DNA of 28,117 bases from Atopobium sp. (GCA_018376005.1 JAHACE010000003.1:1-28117); one strand, 5' to 3'; counted from the first letter of the stretch, positions 1 through 7,074 are shown. Notes: generated from the letters alone by a model not told the origin. Numbers and translations are program-made.

Positions 1-1
1 T

Positions 2-109
2 CAGTACGTTCCAGAGGACCTGCTCAAGGTTTGGGACGAGGGCGAAGATGTCCAGATTGATTTCTGGGAGAACCTTGGCTACTCCCTTGGTGGCCGTAAT
101 CGCAAGTAA
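2..109 (+). CDS. 3' end of an unrecognised protein gene
   Basis: An open frame enters from the left edge and ends at TAA 107-109. It gives 35 C-terminal residues rich in acidic and aromatic residues, ending in Gly-Gly-Arg-Asn-Arg-Lys. A stem-loop terminator follows about 45 bases later, which fits a real gene end. I do not recognise the family from this fragment and give no function. Confidence 0.6.
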   Translation, partial: QYVPEDLLKVWDEGEDVQIDFWENLGYSLGGRNRK

Positions 110-151
110 GGTACGCAATCACAGCTTACGAATACGGATATAAACGTACAC

Positions 152-183
152 AAGGCCGGTACAGAATTTTCTGTGCCGGCCTT
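152..183 (+). terminator. stem-loop terminator of the left-edge gene
   Basis: AAGGCCGG (152-159) pairs with CCGGCCTT (176-183). The stem continues through ACAGA/TCTGT with one G-T wobble and leaves a four-base loop. There is no strong T run after it, so termination may be inefficient in that direction. Confidence 0.6.
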
Positions 184-236
184 ACTGGTCTATACTGATA
201 AAAAGAGAAGTTCAAGCTTACTTTCTGGAGGCTCTC

Positions 237-449
237 ATGAGAGCAATTTCAAAAGAGCGCGTCATTTTACGAGCTACTATCCTAGTGTTCTTTTTATTAA
301 TCTGGTATTGCGATTCCAGAGGTATGCTTCCAGAAAATGGCCGCACTATCCTTACTATTCTTTTATTCGGTATTTTTTGGTTTATCGAGGCTAGATTTAT
401 TAAACCTACTAGAACAGATCAAAACGTGCCGCGGAAACCTCGGCTGTAA
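237..449 (+). CDS. small two-helix membrane protein, unknown function
   Basis: A 70-residue protein. The start is supported by GGAGG at 227-231, five bases before the ATG, and TATACT at 191-196 could be its -10 box. A basic N-terminus (RAISKERVILR) is followed by a hydrophobic segment of about 13-15 residues (near 13-27) and a second one (near 37-55). The tail is basic and hydrophilic. This is the layout of a small integral membrane protein with two helices. I recognise no family. Its last 41 bases overlap the 3' end of the broken yigZ gene on the other strand. The good ribosome site and hydrophobic pattern make it probably real, but it is short and could be a chance frame. Confidence 0.5.
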   Translation: MRAISKERVILRATILVFFLLIWYCDSRGMLPENGRTILTILLFGIFWFIEARFIKPTRTDQNVPRKPRL

Positions 450-923
450 TCTTTCCGGCGCTGAGCTCTGTCAGTGCATCCGTGAACGCCGTTTCTTCTC
501 CGCACCTAAAGTCTATGGCGAGAAAAACGTCCGCTCCAAACTCTGCCGTTATTACCTTGCCGCCGGTATCTGAGACGCACGAACAAGTCCGCCGGGACCC
601 AAAAGCGTTCCGCCAAAGTAGCGCGTGACAACGCAGCAGACGTTCTTAAGTCCCGCACCGCGCAATACCTCCAGCACCGGCATTCCCGCCGTTCTAGAAG
701 GCTCTCCGTCATCGGAGGCACGCTCTGTTCCGTCCTCCAAGATCCACGCAGGCACGTTATGACGAGCGTTATAGTGCTTTGCTCTGACCGTGGTGAGAAA
801 CTCTTGCGCTTCTGTCTCTGTCTCTACATGACAAAGCTGGGCTATGAAGCGGCTTTTTCTGTCTTCAAAAAGACCTTCCGCAACAAAGTCCAGCTTGAGT
901 GTCTTGTAGGATGTATCAGACAT
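409..923 (-). pseudogene. YigZ/IMPACT family (UPF0029) gene with internal out-of-frame deletion
   Basis: The open frame starts at 923 and encodes 123 residues with the UPF0029 core: a KSRFIA segment, NARHNVPAW, SDDGEPSRTAG and RYFGGTLLGPGGLVRA. It then runs into seven unrelated residues and a stop at 552-554. In another frame, from about 575 down to a TAG at 409-411, the sequence resumes with residues like the second half of the family's C-terminal DUF1949 domain (GGKVITAEFGADVFLAIDF, then an LTELSAGK segment). Compared with E. coli YigZ as I remember it, about 40 residues are missing between the halves and the frame has shifted, so an internal deletion is the simplest reading. The N-terminal domain is intact and might still fold. 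It lies 21 bases after the EIIA gene, without a clear ribosome site, and is probably read through from it. YigZ proteins are linked to translation regulation, but their biochemistry is unclear. Confidence 0.8.
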
Positions 924-944
924 GGAGCAACTGCAGTGCCGCAG

Positions 945-1475
945 TTATGCGAGCACACAGACCTTCTCGCCAGCAGAAACCAGCTGGTCTGCAGAAGCAA
1001 GAACTTCTACGTTGCTGTACTCGCTAGAATTGGTGATAGCAAGAATAACCACCTCAGGATGACCCGCGTCTTTAACCTTATCCAGGTCAAAGGTCATCAG
1101 TGGCTGACCAACCTCAACATGCTGATCCTGCTCGACAAGGGCGGTAAAGCCGTCACCCTTCATCTCAACGGTATCAACGCCCACGTGAATCAAAACCTCT
1201 TCGCCAGAATCGGCAGTAATTCCAAAGGCGTGAACAGTTGGAGTAGTTGCGGTAATAGTGCCCGAAACTGGCGCGTACACAACACCCTCAGAAGGCCAAA
1301 TACCCAGACCCTGTCCAAGCATTCCACCTGCAAAAACAGGATCAGGAACGTTCTCTAGCGCAACAACTTTTCCGCTTGCTGGCGCATAAATTGTTTTAGC
1401 AGTGTAATCAGAAACAACAAGAGCCTCTGGTGCAGCAGTCTTAGAAGATTTCTTGAAAAGATCAAAGAGTCCCAT
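945..1475 (-). CDS. crr: PTS glucose-type EIIA component
   Basis: A 176-residue free-standing EIIA of the glucose family. It passes phosphate from HPr to the EIIB of a sugar permease and can act as a regulatory signal in the cytoplasm. The fold markers are APASGKVVALENVPDPVFA, then GQGLGIWPSEG, and the two active-site histidines in VHAFGI and LIHVGVDTV. The second of these is the phospho-accepting one in the family. I start at the ATG at 1475, because AAAGGA lies seven bases upstream and the protein then begins MGLFDLFKKSS as in other Crr proteins; an earlier in-frame ATG adds 15 unlikely residues. No EIIB or EIIC is in the window, so its partner permease lies elsewhere. It is the first gene of a unit that runs into the broken yigZ gene. 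Confidence 0.93.
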   Translation of the reverse strand: MGLFDLFKKSSKTAAPEALVVSDYTAKTIYAPASGKVVALENVPDPVFAGGMLGQGLGIWPSEGVVYAPVSGTITATTPTVHAFGITADSGEEVLIHVGVDTVEMKGDGFTALVEQDQHVEVGQPLMTFDLDKVKDAGHPEVVILAITNSSEYSNVEVLASADQLVSAGEKVCVLA

Positions 1476-1503
1476 GCTAGTCCTTTCGTATGTAAGCCTA
1501 TCC

Positions 1504-1509
1504 ATCATA
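1504..1509 (-). promoter_or_regulatory. extended -10 promoter of crr
   Basis: On the minus strand TATGAT is preceded by TGC, an extended -10 element. It puts the transcript start about 20 bases before the crr ATG. No good -35 hexamer is seen at 16-18 bases. This is a reading by eye. Confidence 0.45.
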
Positions 1510-1567
1510 GCAGCATTCAAAAAGGCAACTGTTGCTTTTCATGAACATGACGTACCAAATCACACCC

Positions 1568-1594
1568 TTCTCGCCACTCAACGTGTGGCGAGAA
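1568..1594. repeat. inverted pair of the GGCGAGAA motif forming a hairpin
   Basis: TTCTCGCCAC (1568-1577) and GTGGCGAGAA (1585-1594) are perfect complements separated by seven bases. The right arm continues as ACCCGC, the same extension seen at other copies of the motif. The hairpin lies between the divergent crr and rnpB promoters, so it is not obviously a terminator for either gene. Confidence 0.85.
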
Positions 1595-1666
1595 ACCCGC
1601 GCACTCGCAACGTCTCATTTACTTGGAGATTGTTTGACTTCGGAGCTTCTAGCCTTATGAACGTGA

Positions 1667-1672
1667 TACAAT
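1667..1672 (+). promoter_or_regulatory. -10 box of rnpB
   Basis: TACAAT lies seven bases before the RNase P RNA 5' end inferred from its terminal helix (1680). That is the spacing expected of a -10 element. A TTGACT at 1634-1639 is too far upstream to be its -35, and no other good -35 is seen. Confidence 0.55.
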
Positions 1673-1679
1673 CGCCCAT

Positions 1680-2047
1680 GCAAAGTGGACCAGACAACCG
1701 CGGAGTGCCCGTCCAGCTAATTGGAGGGGTGCTATGAGGAAAGTCCGGGCTCCACAGGGCAGGATGCTGGCTAACGGCCAGGCGGGGTGACCCGACGGAA
1801 AGTGCCGCAGAAAAGAAGACTCTCACCTGCGCATTCGCGTAAAGAGAAAAGCTGAAACGGTAGTGTAAGAGACTACCAGCACGCTGGCAACAGCGTGGCT
1901 TGGTAAACCCCATCCGGAGCAAACGCAAATAGGAGCGCTATGGTGTGGCCCGCACTGCGCTCGGGTTGCGCGCTAGAGACCAGTAGCAATGCTGGTAGTA
2001 GATAAATGGTTGTCCGCGACAGAACCCGGCTTATACGTCCACTTTGC
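1680..2047 (+). ncRNA. rnpB: RNase P RNA, bacterial type A
   Basis: This is the catalytic RNA of RNase P, which removes the 5' leader from precursor tRNAs. The universal core GAGGAAAGTCCGGGCTC is at 1735-1751. Its 3' partner region ends with ACAGAACCCGGCTTA near 2021-2035. The ends come from the terminal helix: GCAAAGTGGAC (1680-1690) pairs perfectly with GTCCACTTTGC (2037-2047). Length, about 368 bases, and the presence of the P4-forming strands fit type A. A terminator follows 13 bases later. The protein subunit gene (rnpA) is not in the window. Confidence 0.96.
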
Positions 2048-2059
2048 CTACTGAATGCA

Positions 2060-2090
2060 AATCCCCCGTGCATTTTCTGTGCGGGGGATT
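2060..2090 (+). terminator. rnpB terminator
   Basis: AATCCCCCG (2060-2068) pairs with CGGGGGATT (2082-2090). The stem continues through two G-T wobbles and CA/TG to a TTTTC loop. The 3' half of this hairpin recurs 420 bases downstream at 2494-2512. Confidence 0.8.
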
Positions 2091-2092
2091 AT

Positions 2093-2512
2093 GATTCTGC
2101 AGCGTGTTAGCGTCGGCTTTTAGGCCTGGCGCACAAAATAGCGCAGCTTTGGTAGGTTCTGCCGAAGAATCGACATGTTCTTAATTAAGATAGCAGGCAG
2201 CTAGGCGGTCACACTACCTGATATGCATCTCTATGCATAAACTTCATCTAATATGCTTAAACATGAATAGACTTATATAAGAAATTTAACTATCGATAAA
2301 TTTAGTATCTACGGAACACACCTAAGTCAGATATTCTGCTCAATTGCGGGCATTTTACACATCTAATGACGATAATCTGCATGTTTGTGGTAATTTCTGC
2401 GTAATGTATACGTCTTTTTGACAGATTATCCGACTTAGGTGTGTTTTGAACTGCTTTCTATTTCTCGTGTCCAAGAAATGGGAAGCAGTTCAATTTCTGT
2501 GCGGGGGATTAT
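2093..2512. other. gene-free structured segment bounded by 19-bp direct repeats
   Basis: I see no credible gene here. TTTCTGTGCGGGGGATTAT occurs at 2074-2092 (inside the rnpB terminator) and again at 2494-2512. Between the copies lie three inverted repeats. TATGCAT/ATGCATA is at 2222-2239. AACACACCTAAGTC (2315-2328) has its perfect complement at 2432-2445, and a looser match extends the arms to about 25 bp. GAACTGCTT (2448-2456) pairs with AAGCAGTTC (2483-2491) in a hairpin of about 18 pairs. The segment is AT-richer than the neighbouring genes. It could be a small non-autonomous mobile element, an integration remnant or a structured RNA; the sequence does not decide. Confidence 0.6.
2315..2445. 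repeat. 14-bp perfect inverted repeats around a 103-bp interior
   Basis: The left arm AACACACCTAAGTC is at 2315-2328 and the complementary right arm GACTTAGGTGTGTT at 2432-2445. Beyond the perfect part the arms stay similar (GATA, then one mismatch, then TCTG). The interior has no open frame of note. The layout is that of a miniature inverted-repeat element or a long-stem RNA. Confidence 0.7.
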
Positions 2513-2552
2513 CTTGTACGAGGTCATTTTTAGCAAGATATTGTCTGGACAG

Positions 2553-3362
2553 TTATACACGTTGCAAAATCACATACCGATTAAGATTGTTGTCTTTGCC
2601 ATCTGCGCTAAACTGCGCACAAACATGCACGTCAGAGCCAAAACTTGCAAGAAGCTCATCCAGTTCCTTTTGCGAGAAGTGATGACAATAGCGCCAGGTA
2701 TTTGCCTTATCTTGCCAACCAATCAGATAGTCATGCTCCTCAAGTTCTGATGCGTCTATACCTAACACTTGCAGCCCCTGAACAGTGGTTTCTTGAGCTT
2801 TGGCAGCAAGTTTTTGGCTGTTCATAAACTGCCAGAAAGAAACGCAGACAAAGCCGCCAGGTTTTGTTTTCTCTAACAACGTACGTAGAAGCTGGAGCCT
2901 CTTCTCTGCGCCTGGTATGTGATGTAAGAACCCAAACGCAACCACTAAGTCACAAGCCGGAACAGTCAGCTCAGAAGAGAGCGTGCCGTCAAGCAGGCTC
3001 TTTATCACGTCAAGCTCAATAAATGCCAGCTCATAGACATGAGCGTCTGTGTTGCCACTCTCCACAAGTGGCTTGCAATTATCTACAGCAAAATACTTTT
3101 CCGGAACAATTCCCGCCTCATCACAAAGAAAGCGAGCAAAGCGTAGGTTTCCGCAGCCAATATCAAGTACAAAGGGTTTCTCGCCAGCTAAAAGCTGAGG
3201 CATAGCGTCTAGGCATTTTTGCCATCCCTGCCAAGGCATCTGACGCGTTGCCGAGAAACTCTGAGCCTGCTGAGCATAAAACTCAGAGGTAATACGAGTT
3301 AGCCGCTCAGCGGTAGATGCGCTGATAGATTGAGTGTGCGTTATGTGAGAAGAAGTATCCAT
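2553..3362 (-). CDS. Trm9/ALKBH8-like tRNA wobble-uridine methyltransferase
   Basis: A 269-residue class I SAM-dependent methyltransferase. SAM motif I is VLDIGCGN (65-72). Three features match the Trm9/ALKBH8 methyltransferase family rather than a generic enzyme: FYAQQAQSFSATRQMPW (28-44, compare the yeast segment HFSQTRYKPW), the His-His motif in FGFLHH (143-148), and WRYCHHFSQKEL near the C-terminus (223-234, compare yeast RYYHLYREGEL). Trm9 esterifies 5-carboxymethyluridine at tRNA position 34 to give mcm5U. The gene stands head to head with elp3, whose product makes the cm5U precursor, which strongly supports this role. Yeast Trm9 needs the small zinc protein Trm112; none is seen nearby. 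The start at 3362 is the only ATG before motif I that keeps the FxxTR region. No Shine-Dalgarno sequence precedes it. A different small-molecule substrate remains possible. Confidence 0.75.
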   Translation of the reverse strand: MDTSSHITHTQSISASTAERLTRITSEFYAQQAQSFSATRQMPWQGWQKCLDAMPQLLAGEKPFVLDIGCGNLRFARFLCDEAGIVPEKYFAVDNCKPLVESGNTDAHVYELAFIELDVIKSLLDGTLSSELTVPACDLVVAFGFLHHIPGAEKRLQLLRTLLEKTKPGGFVCVSFWQFMNSQKLAAKAQETTVQGLQVLGIDASELEEHDYLIGWQDKANTWRYCHHFSQKELDELLASFGSDVHVCAQFSADGKDNNLNRYVILQRV

Positions 3363-3430
3363 ACAGAGATTTTACGTCACCGTCTTACTCCTAAAGGCCA
3401 GAAGCTCACCTTATTGCCTATACTGTTTAT
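3363..3430. promoter_or_regulatory. divergent promoter region, possibly giving leaderless transcripts
   Basis: Only 68 bases separate the two start codons and neither has a Shine-Dalgarno sequence. On the plus strand TATACT (3419-3424) lies six bases before the elp3 ATG. On the minus strand TAAAAT lies six bases before the methyltransferase ATG. At this spacing transcription would start at or next to each A of ATG. Neither -10 has a good -35. Leaderless mRNAs are common in Actinomycetota. Confidence 0.4.
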
Positions 3431-5284
3431 ATGGATGAACTCATTTTGGACATATTGAAGCAGCTCAGAGATAGCTCACAAGGTGCTCTTGATACGCATC
3501 AGCTTGAGATGCTCATCAACTCGCATAACAGCGGAATTGACTCTAGCGCCCACAGTACAGAGCGCGAGAAACTCATTCCTAAACGAGCAATTCTCCCCTA
3601 TTTTTTGCAGGTCAAGCAGAACAATGATGAGCTGTGGCAATCGTGGAATGTGACCTCTGAGCTGGAAGAAAGGTTTATCCGCTCTGTACGTATGAAGCCT
3701 CGTCGTACCGCTTCTGGCGTGGCAACCATTACCGTGATTACCAGACCGCATACCTGCTCAAGTAATTGCATTTATTGCCCGTGCGATCTACGTATGCCTA
3801 AGAGCTACCTTGCTAACGAACCTGCCTGCCAGCGCGCTGAACTCACGTTTTTTGATCCATACGTGCAGGTTGCAGCCCGCCTTCAGGCACTCCATCAAAT
3901 GGGACACTCAACCGACAAAGTAGAGCTCATAGTGCTCGGTGGCACCTGGAGCGATTATCCAGAGGGCTATCAGTATTGGTTTATCAAAGAGCTCTTCCGC
4001 GCACTCAACGAGTGGCCCAACTCTCCTAGTCACATCCAGGAGCGCCTGAATTGGTACACCTCGTTTGGCTTGCAGAACTCTGAAGAAGCACTTTCTTCTT
4101 TTGTTGCTGAACAGCAGGCGGCGGTCTTTGATGATACTGCCACGTATAACCAGGCTTTTCATAAGCTCTACGACATCAGCCAGCCTCACCAAAGCGCATG
4201 GTCTCAGATGCAAAGTACCTATGATGAGCTGGTGGAGCAACAGCACGTTAATGAAACAGCTGCTGCCCGTGTGGTTGGTCTTGTAATAGAAACCAGACCT
4301 GACACTATTACGTCGGATAACCTTCGCATGTTTAGGCAGCTTGGGTGCACCAAAATTCAAATTGGCATTCAGAGCACACGCCAAGAAATCCTTGATGCAA
4401 ACCAGCGTCAGATGAGCGTTGCCCAGATTAAACGAGCGTTCTCGCTGATTCGCTTGTACGGATTTAAAATCCACTCTCACCTGATGGTTAACCTTTTAGG
4501 TGCAACCCCTGAAGCAGACAAACAGGACTTTAAAACATTTGTCACAGATCCAGGATTTCTCCCTGACGAGATTAAACTCTACCCCTGTGCACTGGTATCT
4601 GGAACGCAATTGGTCCAGAAATACCGTGAGGGTGCATGGCAACCATACGCTAAAGATGAACTGGTAGACGTACTTGTTCAAGACGTGCTTGCAACGCCTC
4701 CATACGTGCGTATTTCTCGCATGATTAGAGACATTAGCGCCACCGATATTCTGGTGGGAAACAAACATACCAACCTTCGTCAGATGGTTGAGCAAGAGCT
4801 TGCTGCTAAAGATGTTGCAAGCCGCGTGCAGGAGATTCGCTTTAGAGAGATTAACCAGCAGCAGGTAAGTGCTGCAGAACTTACCCTTCAAGACTTTACC
4901 TACACTACCGCAGTCAGTGACGAGCACTTCCTGCAGTGGGTAACTGCTGACAATAAAATCGCAGGTTTCTGTAGGCTTTCACTTCCCCACTGGGACAAAC
5001 TGACCGCTGGCGCATGTGATGTTACCGCCAATGAGCTGCTGGTACAGCCAGGTCAGGCTATGATCAGAGAGCTTCACGTGTACGGACAGGCGCTTTCGCT
5101 GGGCTCAGAAGGAATGTCTGCTCAGCATCAGGGCTTGGGCCAAAAGCTTCTTGCCAAAGCATCATCTATCGCGGCTGAGGCAGGCTATACCAGTCTTAAC
5201 GTCATCAGCTCAATTGGAACGCGAGCCTACTATCGTGCGCAAGGCTTTACTGATGCAGGCCTCTACCAGCAAAAAGCTCTGTAA
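3431..5284 (+). CDS. elp3: Elp3 tRNA wobble-uridine modification enzyme (radical SAM + GNAT)
   Basis: A 617-residue Elp3. The family uses a [4Fe-4S] cluster, SAM and acetyl-CoA to attach a carboxymethyl group to C5 of U34 in tRNA. The radical-SAM cysteines are C109, C113 and C116 in HTCSSNCIYC, followed by RMPKSYLANEP and FFDPYVQVAARLQAL as in Elp3. Further markers are GGT (170-172), ETRPD (287-291), IQIGIQS (309-315) and an YVRISRMIRDI segment. The C-terminal GNAT domain starts near 545 with IRELHVYGQ and carries the acetyl-CoA loop QHQGLG (565-570) and YYRAQGF. Most Elp3 proteins I know have a Cys-Pro-His at the first cluster position with wider spacing; here it is Arg-Pro-His-Thr-Cys. No other Elongator subunits are present, as in bacterial and archaeal Elp3. 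The divergent neighbour is the Trm9-like methyltransferase. Confidence 0.93.
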   Translation: MDELILDILKQLRDSSQGALDTHQLEMLINSHNSGIDSSAHSTEREKLIPKRAILPYFLQVKQNNDELWQSWNVTSELEERFIRSVRMKPRRTASGVATITVITRPHTCSSNCIYCPCDLRMPKSYLANEPACQRAELTFFDPYVQVAARLQALHQMGHSTDKVELIVLGGTWSDYPEGYQYWFIKELFRALNEWPNSPSHIQERLNWYTSFGLQNSEEALSSFVAEQQAAVFDDTATYNQAFHKLYDISQPHQSAWSQMQSTYDELVEQQHVNETAAARVVGLVIETRPDTITSDNLRMFRQLGCTKIQIGIQSTRQEILDANQRQMSVAQIKRAFSLIRLYGFKIHSHLMVNLLGATPEADKQDFKTFVTDPGFLPDEIKLYPCALVSGTQLVQKYREGAWQPYAKDELVDVLVQDVLATPPYVRISRMIRDISATDILVGNKHTNLRQMVEQELAAKDVASRVQEIRFREINQQQVSAAELTLQDFTYTTAVSDEHFLQWVTADNKIAGFCRLSLPHWDKLTAGACDVTANELLVQPGQAMIRELHVYGQALSLGSEGMSAQHQGLGQKLLAKASSIAAEAGYTSLNVISSIGTRAYYRAQGFTDAGLYQQKAL

Positions 5285-5344
5285 AGGGGACGTGGCCTTA
5301 CACCTCTAGACAAGCTTCATACGCTTACTTCATACGTCGCAAAA

Positions 5345-5377
5345 AATGCCGAGAAGACCGTTGATCTTCTCGGCATA
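5345..5377 (-). terminator. terminator of the ahpC-ahpF operon, possibly bidirectional
   Basis: ATGCCGAGAAGA (5346-5357) pairs perfectly with TCTTCTCGGCAT (5365-5376). On the minus strand the hairpin is followed by a run of T's (the A's at 5341-5346), so it suits the leftward operon. It may also stop elp3. Its arms contain CCGAGAAG, a relative of the window's repeated octamer. Confidence 0.85.
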
Positions 5378-5414
5378 TTCATGAGCGCCACCCTCTCCTG
5401 GACGCAAATGGATC

Positions 5415-7058
5415 TTATGGAATCAGCAACAAAATCTGAGAGAGATTCTTCTTGCCGAAGTCAACCTTCTGGCCGTCGTTGATAACCAAGCATGGAACGC
5501 TCATGACATCGTAGGTGTCTTTGAGCTCCTTGAAGTGGTTAATGTCGTAGACATCGCAGGTAACCTGGGGATTATCCGCAGCAATACGCTGAGCAGCTAC
5601 AACAACGTCTGGACACATGGTACAAGAAAGTCCTACCAAGACCTGCAGATGCGTCTTTGACTCGATGGCAGCAATGGATGCCTTATCCTCGTCACTAATT
5701 GGCTGACCGGGACCTGCAGCGTTATAGAGTCCAAGAACAAACGAAGTGAACTCATGGCCGCCAGGAACACCATGGAACGCAAGACCTGTTGGAGTGCCAT
5801 CCTGTGCACACACACGAACAACAGGAAGGTTCTTCTCGCCCGTGCCTGAAACCGTCTGAACGCTCAGCTTGTCGGTCATAGAAGCAAGCTCTTCCATGTA
5901 AGCTACAAGCTCTTCAGAGACAGGTCTTTGATCAAGCTCAAGCTGAAGCACAAGCGGACGTGCCATGCGCTCAAAGACGGCGTTAAGCTGCGCTTTCATG
6001 TCATCGGTGAAGATCTCTCCGGAGTCAGAGGTACTCTTAGCCGCTGGAGCTTCAGGAGCCTCTTTCTTAGACGAGATACGCGTGACGTTCATCTGTGGAA
6101 CAAGGCCAGTTTTCTCCTGAGCGCGCTTAATATAGCGCTCCATCTCGGTAGCGGTAGTTGCTGCCTGACCGATGGCCGTTGCAACCTGGCGCAGTGGTTT
6201 CTGGCACACATCACCCGCACCAAAAAGACCCTCACAGGTTGTTTCTTGATACTCGTTGGTGATCAGATAGCCGTAGTCATCAGTCTGTGCCAGCTCTTTT
6301 ACCAGGTCGGTCTCTGGCGCGTAACCCGCGAAGACAAAGACGCCAATGGAATCTCCATCTTCTGGAGCAAACGTGGTCTTTTCGCCCGTCTTGAGGTTCT
6401 TGTAGGTAATAGACCTAAGTGCAGAATCTCCGGCAACGGATTCAACCTGCGTGTTGTACAGAACCGTAATATTTGGATTTGTGCGAGCAGCCTCAGACGA
6501 CGCAGGAGCGCAGGTAAATGCTTCCTCGCGCACAAGAACCGTGACGTGCTTTGCGTACTTGGTCAAAAATACGCTTTCTTCTGCAGCTGCAAAGCCTCCA
6601 CCAATGACAAAGACTTCCTTGCCGGTAAAGAACTCGCCGTCGCAGGTGGCGCAGTAAGCAACTCCGTGGCCCTGATAGTCCTCTTCTCCGACAAAGCCGA
6701 TATGGCGAGGATGTGCTCCTGTGGCGAGAAGAACCGAAAGGCAGGGACGCTCACCTTTGGTAGTGTGAACTACCTTGACATCTCCGGACATATCCAGGTC
6801 AGTAACTTCTGCCAGCAAAAACTCTGCACCAAAGGCTTCAGCCTGCTTACGCATGGTTTCTGAGAGTTCAGAGCCACTAGTAGAGAAAACTCCCGGGTAA
6901 TTAACGACCTCATTAGTGATAGTGATCTGTCCGCCAAAATGGTCCTTCTCGACAACTAGAACACGGTAGCGAGCACGGGCCAGATAGAGGGCGGCGGTGA
7001 GCCCAGCTGGCCCACCGCCGATAATCACCGCGTCGTAGAGGTCTTTGACGTCGGTCAT
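5415..7058 (-). CDS. AhpF-like disulfide reductase with permuted domain order (TrxR then AhpF-N-like)
   Basis: A 547-residue flavoprotein expected to recycle AhpC. Residues 1 to about 315 are a thioredoxin reductase: FAD loop IIGGGPAG (12-19), redox pair C136-A-T-C139, nucleotide loop VIGGGFAAAEE (151-161) and the GLFGAGDV segment. The HRR-type NADPH phosphate-binding motif of thioredoxin reductases is absent (VREEAF instead), which suggests NADH use as in AhpF. After a charged linker, residues from about 350 onward look like the tandem thioredoxin-fold N-terminal domain of AhpF, with the electron-relay pair C479-T-M-C482 in SCTMCPDVV. In E. coli AhpF that domain comes first, so the order is swapped here. 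AGGAG lies seven bases before the ATG. The gene starts 16 bases after ahpC in one operon. Confidence 0.9.
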   Translation of the reverse strand: MTDVKDLYDAVIIGGGPAGLTAALYLARARYRVLVVEKDHFGGQITITNEVVNYPGVFSTSGSELSETMRKQAEAFGAEFLLAEVTDLDMSGDVKVVHTTKGERPCLSVLLATGAHPRHIGFVGEEDYQGHGVAYCATCDGEFFTGKEVFVIGGGFAAAEESVFLTKYAKHVTVLVREEAFTCAPASSEAARTNPNITVLYNTQVESVAGDSALRSITYKNLKTGEKTTFAPEDGDSIGVFVFAGYAPETDLVKELAQTDDYGYLITNEYQETTCEGLFGAGDVCQKPLRQVATAIGQAATTATEMERYIKRAQEKTGLVPQMNVTRISSKKEAPEAPAAKSTSDSGEIFTDDMKAQLNAVFERMARPLVLQLELDQRPVSEELVAYMEELASMTDKLSVQTVSGTGEKNLPVVRVCAQDGTPTGLAFHGVPGGHEFTSFVLGLYNAAGPGQPISDEDKASIAAIESKTHLQVLVGLSCTMCPDVVVAAQRIAADNPQVTCDVYDINHFKELKDTYDVMSVPCLVINDGQKVDFGKKNLSQILLLIP

Positions 7059-7074
7059 TGTAAGCTCCTAAATC

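Noticed and set aside
506..721. A 71-codon leftward frame as a separate gene
   Set aside because: It is a third frame over the broken yigZ gene and has no recognisable content.
1634..1639. TTGACT as the -35 of rnpB
   Set aside because: It is 27 bases from the -10 box, too far for a standard promoter.
2439..2750. A 103-codon rightward open frame over the structured segment
   Set aside because: It runs into the antisense of the methyltransferase gene, lacks a ribosome site and covers an inverted repeat.
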